DNA of 64,000 bases from Ephydatia muelleri (taxonomy: Eukaryota; Porifera; Demospongiae; Spongillida; Spongillidae): assembly GCA_013339895.1 (NCBI GenBank), contig JABACO010000006.1, forward strand, positions 9,912,938 to 9,976,937. Direction: 5' to 3'. Below the pieces are notes generated by a model. The model saw only the letters and a program-made list of their open reading frames with translations, was not told the origin of the DNA and searched no databases. Position numbers and translations under genes: made by a program. Every line of letters begins with the position of its first letter. Within the stretch, counting starts at the first letter, position 1. This document shows positions 53,738 through 61,554 of this stretch, piece by piece.

Positions 53738-53918
53738 GGAGCGGAGACAACGTAACACCTATCGCAGATATCTAACCGAAAGTGGAAAAGCAATTCCCCG
53801 TACTACAGCTTGGCGTCATTTCAAGCATCGTCTATACAGGTTAGAGTCAATGATAATTGTTATTGACAATGCTAACAGATATTTAGTTAGGCAACCAAAC
53901 ATGTTTGAACACAATTAA
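53738..53918 (+). pseudogene. First exon of a truncated transposase-like gene
   Basis: ATG at 53738 opens MERRQRNTYRRYLTESGKA, IPRTTAWRHFKHRLYR, to a GTTAGA donor at 53840. Reading on gives a stop at 53916. The basic R.YL...GK.IP..T..RH pattern looks like the N-terminus of a DNA-binding transposase, but I cannot name it. Only about 140 bp remain before the subterminal repeats, so the rest of the gene has been deleted. Its divergent position relative to the accessory gene matches the layout of the 11.7-kb element. Confidence 0.35.
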
Positions 53919-54129
53919 ACTTATCTATTTTATTCAAATACATTGTTCTATGTACTTTCCACTATTTCAGAAATTATATGGCAAGACATAATGCCAAGTG
54001 AAAATATTGTGTGACCAGCTAGGACACAATAATACATGGTAAGACATTGCAAGGCTTTCCAAGTCATGATAAAGCTTGAAATGTCTTGTCAAGTCATGGC
54101 AAGACTTGACGATATTTTTTCTTAGGGGA

Positions 54130-54226
54130 GGGACATGTGTAGTGTGGAGGGACATGTGTAGTGTGGAGGGACATGTGTTGTGTGTGGAGGGACATGTGCA
54201 TTGTGGAGGGACATGTGCAGTGTGTA
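54130..54226. repeat. Minisatellite AGGGACATGTGTAGTGTGG, right part
   Basis: Continuation of the array at 51598-51682, about five units, starting directly after the transposon's GA. Confidence 0.9.
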
Positions 54227-54227
54227 C

Positions 54228-54556
54228 TAACCTTAAACAGATCAATCCCCCTCAATGGAAACATATCATGCATCGCCTATTAATCCCCATCGGAGAGGTG
54301 GCATCTATAAGAATACAATACATACATTATCAGAGAGTGTGCTAACACAAACACATGTACTGACCTTAAACAGATCAATCTCCAACACATCAAGCATCAC
54401 CAGTTGATCCCCATCGGAGAGGTGGGCATCTATAAGAATGCAACGCATGCATCATCTGAGGGTGTGTGCTGTACTAACCTTAAACAGATCAATCCCCATC
54501 AATGGGAACACATCAAGCGTCACCAGTCGATCCCCATCGGAGAGGTGGGCATCTAT
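54228..54556 (-). repeat. Three tandem copies of an exon-like block (~125-bp period)
   Basis: Minus strand. The best copy (54479-54552) lies between TTATAG and GTTAGT and reads AHLSDGDRLVTLDVFPLMGI then DLFK (24 codons). Copies near 54361-54430 and 54232-54306 keep both splice sites but have small deletions. Entry needs two bases of a codon and exit is phase 0, so copies cannot be spliced to one another in frame. Family not recognised. Confidence 0.6.
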
Positions 54557-54768
54557 AAGAATGCAACACATACATTCATCTGAGTGAGGGGTGATATGCT
54601 ATGACCACCTGTGTGAGGAGTGAATGCCTGTTCGATGGCATTGCTACAGGTCAGTTGGGATCATGTTTGAGGAGGAGGAGGAGAAAGGGATGTTGAGGAA
54701 ATACCTAAGGGGAGAGAGGTTGGGCTACCTTTGTGCATGAGGTACCTGATTCCCTTCTTTCTCCTCAG
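54557..54768. other. Spacer sharing an inverted segment with 51360-51520
   Basis: 54633-54748 (GATGGCATTGCTACAGGTCAG, GTTGGGATCATGTTTGAGGA ... GGGCTACCTTTGTGCATGAG) is the reverse complement of 51390-51505. The two inverted copies lie on either side of the transposon and its minisatellite. No coding block. Confidence 0.65.
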
Positions 54769-55060
54769 GATTACTGGTGCTTAAAGAGCTCGGCATTGAG
54801 ATAGATATGTTGCTTTGGAGATTGATCCTGATTCAGTCAAGGTGGCTGTGGAGAAGGGGCAGAGGGTGGGATACCTTATCCCTCCCCTCAGATACCTTCC
54901 CCCTCCCCTCCCCTTCCTTGTATTCCAGTTCATTAAGCTAGGCACCATTATAACCAAGATGAACTTTATCAAACAGACGAAGAAGGCCATATTCAATGTG
55001 CGGGTGAATCGGGAGGAGCAAGTACATGTTCTCTGGTGCACAGAGATAGAGATGTATGGC
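54769..55060 (+). pseudogene. DNMT3-like de novo methyltransferase fragment, catalytic core deleted
   Basis: Exon 54769-54865 (after CTCCTCAG) reads LLVLKELGIEID and, one frame away, YVALEIDPDSVKVAVEKGQ. This is the motif I/II region of DNMT3 (LLVLKDLGI.VD.YIASE...DSI.VG...H.G). Exon 54929 onward (after TTCCAG) reads FIKLGTIITKMNFIKQTKKA and EEQVHVLWCTEIE, the C-terminal segment (T.TTRSNSIKQGK... and ILWCTEME). The middle, including the PC catalytic motif, is missing; only a 63-bp intron-like spacer separates the pieces. A one-base loss near 54804 breaks the first exon. In an intact enzyme this domain methylates CpG de novo using SAM. Confidence 0.7.
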
Positions 55061-55160
55061 CTGGGCACCAGGGATATAGGCAGGTATAGCCTGGGCACTA
55101 GGTGTAAGAAGATATGGCCTCACCAAGTGTCCAGTTTTTGTAATGTATTGGTTAAGGAAC

Positions 55161-55163
<3 letters not shown>

Positions 55164-55213
<50 letters not shown>

Positions 55214-55221
55214 TGTGTGTG
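55164..55221. repeat. (GT)n microsatellite
   Basis: Simple GT run with one TT interruption, downstream of the DNMT3-like fragment. Confidence 0.92.
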
Positions 55222-55588
55222 TCTCAACACTAATCTATGTACTCCACTTTACAAGTCACGCATTCTCAAATCTTTGTCCTTGATGCCTAGCTAGCTACAT
55301 GTGGGGCGCAGGTCACATCAGTTCGATTGTGGAGGTTTAACATTTACAGCATCTGCTGTGTTCCATAGCAAAGGATCATTTACAAGGTTTGTACAGTGTT
55401 TCATGTATTATGTACAAGTTCTTTAAAGTTCTTTCTTATATCTCTTATATCTTCAGGTTTCCCAATTCAGCCTAATTGGAAGTCTATAGAAGCAGTTTAG
55501 CAATTTTGCTAACCGTACTATTTGCTTTTGTTTGTTTGTACGCTGCGATGGAAAAAAAGTTTCATTATGTTTGTATGGTGAATAACAC

Positions 55589-55802
55589 TCGTATTAACGA
55601 TTGCAAGTCACTCGCGTACAATGAACCGCACCTTTTGTAGCACGTGATCTCACTCTGTCAAGCGAGTGATAATTATAAGTGAACTTCACTCGATTTAAGG
55701 CGTGAATATCACTCGTGGTAAAGTCGGGTGAGAATCACTCGTTATAGCGAGTGCTATGTCTAACGCGATTATCACTCGCTCGGGCGAGTGATAGTCGCGC
55801 TT
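55589..55802. repeat. Dense cluster of CACTCG/CGAGTG words
   Basis: At least nine copies in both orientations in about 210 bp (TCACTCGCGT, GCGAGTGATA, TTCACTCGAT, ATCACTCGTTATAGCGAGTG, ATCACTCGCTCGGGCGAGTGAT). The layout resembles transposon subterminal repeats. 55222-55588 holds nothing recognisable. Confidence 0.65.
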
Positions 55803-55924
55803 TTGTTTTTGCAGTGTATTTAAGGAAGGGGTGGTTTGAAAACTGCATTATCCTTCACAGAAGCACTGTTCTAGTGTTCCATACAATTGTAAATCTTTCG
55901 GTAGCAAGGGATTTAGCAACTGCT

Positions 55925-56575
55925 GAACATCAAGAGGAAAGGGACGAAGACGATATTACCATGCTGCATACACGCATGGATCCACACATGCAAAAACAAA
56001 GCTCTTATACAGCAGCTCTTTCAAGAGAAGAATCGGCCATTTCTGTCACTAAGGTGTTTGAGGGAGGGGGTTGGAGGGAGGAGGGTATGACACGTACCCT
56101 GTACCTCCCTCCAGTTGAAGGAGAGTGTGGAGGCCCATCAGCTGGCCATATGCTATCAGTCAGAGCGTCTACACCAGCTGGAGCTCAGATTGAAGAGGTT
56201 GTGCACTGAAATTAATAATTACTTTCACTTTCACTTTCATGGGTTGAATGATGTGTTGTGCGCTTATAGGGAAGGTGAGCTATTGAAAAGGTGCCAGAGC
56301 CAGTTTGATGCCATGGTAGAGAAGCTGGGCCGACTGACCCCCCACCCCAAGGCAGACGACACTGCTAGTGCCATCAGTACAGACTATTCCAGGCTAAAGA
56401 TCAGACTGGTGAGTTAGATTAGAGGGGGTAGTTGTTTAGGGGGAGGAGCTTAAAGGGAGGGGCTCATTTTGCCTTCATCGGTTTATAATTTTATTTTAAT
56501 GCAGAAATCGTTTGTAGCAGAACATGAAGAGCCACAGGATGGTGGAGGAGGAGAGGGTGCTGGAAGGAAAAGGAA
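55925..56575 (+). pseudogene. Coiled-coil protein fragment, four exons
   Basis: Exon-like blocks join in phase: one ending 56053 (EHQEERDEDDITMLHTRMD ... SREESAISVTK), 56115-56197 (LKESVEAHQLAICYQSERLH, QLELRLKR), 56270-56408 (EGELLKRCQSQFDAMVEKLG ... ISTDYSRLKIRL) and 56505-56575 (KSFVAEHEEPQDGGGGEGAG RKRK). Heptad-like spacing of L/A suggests a coiled coil, with a basic RKRK end. No family recognised. Upstream it begins inside the CACTCG cluster and downstream it stops at a G run (56735-56750), so both ends are missing or unrecognised. Confidence 0.4.
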
Positions 56576-56734
56576 GTACGTGCCTGTACGTATCAGAAAT
56601 ATATAGGCAGGTGCCATGTGTGAATTACACTCATGCACCTTGCTGGGACACCAGGCATGAGCAAACTCTGTTTTTATTAATTTTAGAGGGAGGGGGCCAA
56701 GCGCTGACGTCACTGTACAAGCTGAAATCGCAGG

Positions 56735-56750
56735 GGGGGGGGGGGGGGGG
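56735..56750. repeat. Poly-G run
   Basis: Uninterrupted G run after AAATCGCA. The surrounding 56576-56995 has no coding block. Confidence 0.85.
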
Positions 56751-56997
56751 GCCAAGCCCCCTCCAGCCACCCCCTAGCTCCGCCACTGAGTTCAGGATCT
56801 TCATCATCAATTCATGCCAATAGTTAATTGTGTTAAAGAAGCATGAAACCCGATTATGCATTGTACACAATCAACATGCTGTATTATTTATTATTGTATA
56901 AGTGCAATGATGTGGGCAGATCAATTAGAAAAGCACGTATGCATGCCAATTTTCACTGTCGATATCGAGCCACACACAATGTGAGATCTCCAGGCTA

Positions 56998-57147
56998 CTC
57001 TGGTGTGTCGAGCATTTGAGGATTTCATTTGTGGAATTGAAGTCTCCTGAAGCACCCACTGTTGAGTTTATTTCCATCGCTAATCAACTGGCAGCTGTGC
57101 AAAGCTATTGTCACACCCAGGATGAACGCGTAATTTGTGATCAAATG
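56998..57147 (+). pseudogene. Partial copy of the nuclease-kinase gene (nuclease part)
   Basis: Nearly identical to 47393-47541 on the same strand, e.g. CTGGTGTGTCGAGCATTTGA and AACTGGCAGCTGTGCAAAGC. Differences are few, such as TTTGTGGAATTG against TTTGTAAATTG, which shifts the frame. No introns or flanks are shared. It encodes the segment before the nuclease core (RAFEDFIC..., ISIANQLAAVQSYCHTQDER). Confidence 0.9.
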
Positions 57148-57189
57148 AATAATTAATAAGGGGAGGGGCGGTAGAGCTGCCACTAGTGA

Positions 57190-57407
57190 CGTAACAGGGC
57201 ACATGTTAAATTCAAGATGGACTACCTCTTGCCTTAGAGATGAAGGTTAGGGTTTTGTACCATCCCTGTACCCTGCAGAACACTGTGAATATCTGGGTGA
57301 CCTATAGCACAGAGTGAGCATGTGGGGGGACATTCACTGAGCATCTGGGTGACCTACAGAACACTGTGAGTATGTGGGTGACCTATAGCACAGAGTGCCC
57401 CTCATAC
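57190..57407. repeat. Degenerate repeat of GGGTGACCTATAGCACAGAGTG
   Basis: Three to four copies of GTGAATATCTGGGTGACCTA, TAGCACAGAGTG.GCATGTGGG and ACCTACAGAACACTGTGAGT. Confidence 0.7.
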
Positions 57408-57812
57408 GTCATTGGCCCCTCCCACCTGAGGACCGTGGCTATGTCATCATTACACACACAAACATTGAGTAAGTTAGATACTTCTTAATCACCAGGGAAG
57501 CATGGTACTGGTGTCGCTGTGCATTCTGGACCTCACCCAGAGGCTACCTGACTTGGTAATATCCGGCTCATGTCATTGGCCCCTCCCACCTGAGGACCGT
57601 GGCTATGTCTATGTCATCATTACACACACAAACCTTGAGTAAGTTAGATACTGCTTAATCACCAGGGAAGCATGGTACTGGTGAGGCTGTGCATTCTGGA
57701 CCTCACCCAGAGGCTACCTGACTTGGTAAGATCCAGCTCATATCACTGGCCCCTCCCACCTGAGGACCATGGCTATGTCATCATTACACACACAAACATT
57801 GAGTAAGATAGA
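57408..57812 (+). repeat. Interspersed ~165-bp repeat, tandem array
   Basis: About 2.5 units in tandem, each containing TTGGCCCCTCCCACCTGAGG, CATTGAGTAAGTTAGATACT, CACCAGGGAAGCATGGTACT and CTACCTGACTTGGTAA. It is the longest array of the family in the window and ends at 57812 in GAGTAAGATAGATGTG. Confidence 0.85.
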
Positions 57813-58560
57813 TGTGATGATGACATTACCTAATTAGCCCATTGTGTTTAAGCAGAAGACAATGGTGGTACTGGATATACTTAGTTTAATAACTAAGTTC
57901 GTCCAGATTAGCTCTTGTGGGTGAACCTTATTAGGGGGGCAGAACCTCATATTGGGAGGCGAGGAATATTATGTGCACCTAATTGTGCACCTTAGTTATT
58001 CATCCTATCTTATTAGATTGTGTCCTTGTGAGTTGCAAAGCACTTTGAGGCAGACTCTGAGCTGTTCCATGTACAAGCACCGTATTTACGATTCTACAAA
58101 CATGATTTTTTGTGGAGCCTACTTAAACATGTACAACTCCTGGGGTTCTTTCATATCCCTTCTTCAGCTTCTTACCTGGTGGTTGTAGCTGATTTTGCAG
58201 CACAGATGAACCAACCCTTTCCATTGGTTTCTTAAAAGGAGAATCTATGAATGGATGGATGAATGGACACATCAATAGACAGTCCTTTTTCTGCATTGAT
58301 TTGAAATGCAGTGGAACCTCGAAATGCGGACTCCCTGAAATACAGACACCTCGAGAACACATTGCTAAATGATATTAATACATTGTAATAATCCTAACCC
58401 ACGACAATCCCCCATACACATATATTACAACCTAACTAACTAATGGACCCCTACATACAACCTAACTGATGTACCCCTACATATGCATGTATAGCTGTCA
58501 TTAGCCATTTATATAGACCTATGTAGTTTTCAATCCACAAGTTGTGAGAGCTATTTCTCC
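57813..58560. other. No recognisable gene
   Basis: A/T-rich spacer. Repeated ACAACCTAACT words at 58425-58470. ORFs here have no motif. Confidence 0.45.
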
Positions 58561-58564
58561 ATTC

Positions 58565-59275
58565 TTTGGTACTGGTTCTCTGTGCTTATCGTAAGCAATT
58601 CAAATCTAATGCATTGCTGATTTAATTCTATTGCATTGCACAACTATGCTTATCATAAGCAATTCAATTCCAATGCATTGCTGATTTAATTGTATTGCAT
58701 TGCACAACTATTCTTAACATGAGCAATGCAATCCCAATGCATTGCTTATCATAAGCAATGCAATCCCAATGCATTGCACAACTATGCTTATCATAAGCAA
58801 TGCAATCCCAATGCATTGCATAACTTTGCTTATCATAAGCAATGCAATCCATAATAATCTATTGCATTGCACAACTATTTTTATCATAAGCAATTTCACT
58901 CCAATGCATTGCACAACTATGCTTATCATAAGCATTGCAATCCCAATGCATTGCACAACTATGCTTATAAGCAGTGCAATCCCAATGCATTGCACAACTA
59001 TGCTTATAAGCAGTGCAATCCCAATGCATTGCACAACTATGCTTTTTATAAGCAATTCAATCCCAATACATTGCTCAACTATGCTTATCATAAGCATTTC
59101 AAATCTATTGCATTGCTGATTTAATTCTATTGGATTGCACAACTATGCTTATCATAAGCAATGCAATCCCAATACATTGCACAACTATATGCAATTAAAA
59201 TCCAATGCAATGCTGGTTTAATTCTATTACATTGCACAACTATTCCCATTCTTATCATGAGCAATTCAATCCCAA
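58565..59275. repeat. 42-bp palindromic satellite array
   Basis: About 15 units of AACTATGCTTATCATAAGCA plus ATGCAATCCCAATGCATTGC plus AC. Each holds two near-palindromes, TTGCTTATCATAAGCAA and CAATGCATTG. Several units are shortened, losing TCA or CAT. The ORFs through it (ALHNYAYHK and similar) are artefacts of the repeat. Confidence 0.9.
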
Positions 59276-59347
59276 TGTGTACAGCTATGCTTTCTGATTA
59301 TGTAAGTTGAACGTAAAATTGGTCTCACCTCCGGATGGCATCTCTGT

Positions 59348-59962
59348 GTGGAGTCTATTTTAGCTTCACCAATCCCACAGAGAATCTTGTCTCAGAGGCT
59401 GGACGACCACTCTTTTGGGCTTGTAATTGCAGCTGTAACTGATGCAGACAAAGCACGTCTTCTCTCTACATCTGCACCCCATGCAGCCTCTTGGCTCTCA
59501 GTTGTGCCTTCTGTAGGTCTTGGGCTACATTTAGATTCCAATGAGCTTCAGATAGCAGTGAAGTGGTGGTTGGGCTTGGACACTTGATGTGCTAGTGAGG
59601 GACTGGGCACAAGGCAAGCCGGCTGCCTTTGACATCACTGTCACATCTCCTCTTACTCCTGCTATTTTGGCTGAGGCAAGTAGGAGGGTGGGTGCTGCTG
59701 TTGAAGCTGCAGTAAACAGAAAGCACACAGCCAATGACCCTAAATGTGCTGAACTAGGCTGGAGGTGTGTGCCTCTAGCAGTAGAAACTTACTGCAATTG
59801 GGTGAGGAAGCAAGAAGAACCTTCACTCTACTGGCCATACGCTTGGCCTTTGGCTCTTCCTCATTTCGTAAAGCCAGGGTGATCAGTGACATGTTTGGAA
59901 GGCTAAATATCACCCTGGTTAGAGCCATACTGGCTAGGAATGTGATCCCTACTGACTTGTAG
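59348..59962 (+). pseudogene. R2-type restriction-like endonuclease domain, copy 4
   Basis: Plus strand. The linker APHAASWLSVVPSVGLGLHL leads to QIAVKWWLGLDT, then after a frame break VRDWAQGKPAAFDITVTSPL, KHTANDPKCAELGWRCVPL and VETYCNW, and after another break ISDMFGRLNITLVRAILARN. The CCHC finger is deleted. Followed by an A-rich tail (60045-60060), consistent with a 5'-truncated retrocopy. Confidence 0.75.
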
Positions 59963-60090
59963 TATATAGATTTATTAGAACTTATGTGTTGTGCATTGTG
60001 TTATCTGCATTATATACATGAATTTAACTTGAGGAATCAAAGGAAAATAAAAAAAAATTATACAGAAGGAAAAGTCAACAGATAATGACA

Positions 60091-60654
60091 TCACAGGATG
60101 TGACATCGCGTCTTCTTGGTCTCTGCTTTCTCTGGTTGAATGGCTATTCTTCGTCTTCTGATCTCCCTCACGAGTGCAGAAAAGGCATCATGCACACCCT
60201 GCCTTGTTTTAGCAGATGTCTCAATATACAACATGTTGCGGGTCTTGGCATAACCCTCAGCCAACTTCTGGTCCACTTCTCGCCTGGGCAGATCAACCTT
60301 GTTAGCCACCAAGATAATGGGCTCATTCTCAGATTTCTTCACCATGTGAATCTGCTCTCGAAACGAGTCGATCTGGTCAAATGTCTTCATGCTGTTGACA
60401 GCAAAGACGCAGAGAAACCCGTCCCCGGTCCTAATGTGCTGGGTCCTCATGGCACTGTACTCTTGCTGTCCTGCACCTGCAGTGTCCAAGATGTCCAGGA
60501 CACAAGTTTCCTCGTCTAATACGACCTGCTTTTTATACGAGTCTTCAATGGTGGGATGATAGCCATTCTTGAACTGGTTCTGAACAAGCAGGATGGAGAG
60601 GGCAGTTTTCCCCACACCTCCATTTCCCAAAACTACCAGTTTGTATTCAGTCAT
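60091..60654 (-). CDS. Ras-family small GTPase, intronless, CHIL prenylation box
   Basis: 187 residues from [10 protein letters not shown], the canonical H/K/N-Ras start. Upstream ATG 60681 is in frame but inside a GC palindrome. P-loop [10 protein letters not shown], effector region [11 protein letters not shown], switch [20 protein letters not shown] base-recognition motif, ETSAKTRQG, and the C-terminal CHIL, a CaaX box whose final leucine favours geranylgeranylation. Two residues (AG) are inserted between DTAG and the catalytic glutamine, by duplication of GCAGG. P-loop glycines 12/13 are kept. The protein acts as a GTP-dependent membrane switch. There is no intron, while animal Ras genes usually have several, so it may be a retrocopy, though the frame is intact. 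Orthology to a specific Ras is not resolved. Confidence 0.88.
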   Translation of the reverse strand: MTEYKLVVLGNGGVGKTALSILLVQNQFKNGYHPTIEDSYKKQVVLDEETCVLDILDTAGAGQQEYSAMRTQHIRTGDGFLCVFAVNSMKTFDQIDSFREQIHMVKKSENEPIILVANKVDLPRREVDQKLAEGYAKTRNMLYIETSAKTRQGVHDAFSALVREIRRRRIAIQPEKAETKKTRCHIL

Positions 60655-60661
60655 CTTCGTC

Positions 60662-60703
60662 ACAGACGATAGCACGCGCATGCGCGTGATATCGTGCTAT
60701 CGG
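60662..60703. promoter_or_regulatory. NRF-1-like palindrome at the Ras 5' end
   Basis: CGCGCATGCGCG at 60675-60686 is a perfect 12-base palindrome and an NRF-1-type site. The surrounding GATAGCACG ... CGTGCTATC (60668-60702) adds an outer inverted repeat. It lies 20-50 bp upstream of the Ras ATG at 60654 and overlaps the in-frame upstream ATG at 60681. Confidence 0.45.
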
Positions 60704-60735
60704 AATATTGATGGGAAGCCTTCCCTATCCCTCCA

Positions 60736-61020
60736 TGTCGCCCATTGTTCTTTAAATTTAAATTTCCTAAAGCAAACACAAATATTGGATCATTCATTCA
60801 TACACAGAAAACCAGTTAATTTTTTCAGTCAGTATTAGGCTTGGCTCTTTGACGAGGTTCCACTTAGATCTTCAATCATGATATCAATGAGAAAGTTGTC
60901 ATGTTCTGTTAATATTTTTTGGCCACGTCCCACATCTGCGTGCCACTTTATGCTGCGGTTAAGAGACCAAGGATATCTGACATACGAGCTTTTTCCTGCC
61001 CAACTGAAATCCACTACACA
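60736..61020 (-). pseudogene. Inverted partial copy of the nuclease-kinase gene (kinase 3' end)
   Basis: Reverse complement of about 48422-48710: the coding part from VVDFSWAG through HDNFLIDIMIEDL to the stop, plus the first 100 bases of 3' flank (GAACAATGGGCGACAT). Differences are few. In the copy TGCCCAACTGAAATCCACTA is retained, and the stop region reads AGTATTAGGC instead of AGTATTCGGC. It begins 80 bp upstream of the Ras gene. Confidence 0.9.
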
Positions 61021-61554
61021 TATTCGGTGGGTTCCATATAATATCGCTCAGGCCAGCGCGCATCGTAGTTTTGATGTGTTTGGCATGCTTTGTTTTTAGC
61101 AGTCTCTTTGCTAATGAGGCATGCTGGGTGTTCTGGTATCGGGTTTACACTGGGGTAATGACTCCGTGTTTTAACGCTGCACCACCTGGATCTATTCAGC
61201 ATGTTTATACCACTATATGTTACCACATTAGGTTCTTTTTCTACGGGGTCTATGGTAGGTAACTCGCTGTTACTCTTTTTTCTGGTTTAGGCAGAGATAA
61301 TATATTAGATTATCTCTGGTTTAGGCTGTTTTTCTTGTATAGGAAAACATACGACGCTGTCGTTTTCTTCATCCATCACTTCGGATAGGTGGCAGTTACA
61401 ACTTGAACTGATGCATGCAAAGATTTAAATGTGGGCATTGCATGGCAAATAAATGGCTTTGCTGTAAATGCTTTTAAATCTTCCGTGTACACCATTCTTG
61501 TGGTATCATAGGTCACCTTTTTAAAATCAATGCCTCGTGATGAATAACACTCCA
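61021..61554. other. Spacer with a small hairpin
   Basis: CAGAGATAAT and ATTATCTCTG form a 10-bp hairpin at about 61290-61317. No coding block recognised. Confidence 0.45.

Larger units (their letters stand above)
51683..54127. mobile_element. 2445-bp TIR transposon carrying a BEN-domain gene
   Basis: Ends CCCTAAGAAAAAAATTATC (left) and CCCTAAGAAAAAATATCGTC (right, inverted), each followed inward by CAAGTCTTGCC and clusters of CAAGTCTTG/CATGACTT words (to about 51800 and from about 53980). The same minisatellite flanks both sides. Removing the element and one copy of GA (51681-51682, 54128-54129) restores its period exactly, so the target duplication is GA; a 3-bp GGA reading with an asymmetric end also fits. 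Contents: a complete BEN gene (53650 to 52048) and a divergent plus-strand exon (53738-53840) whose remainder is missing. It is therefore probably non-autonomous. Confidence 0.8.

Noticed and set aside
58714-59142. CIGIALLMISIVVQ-type membrane-like ORFs
   Set aside because: Frames of the 42-bp satellite (unit is 14 codons), not a membrane protein.
60655-60681. Upstream Ras start ([14 protein letters not shown])
   Set aside because: MTEYKLVV is the invariant Ras N-terminus, and the upstream ATG lies inside an NRF-1-like palindrome.
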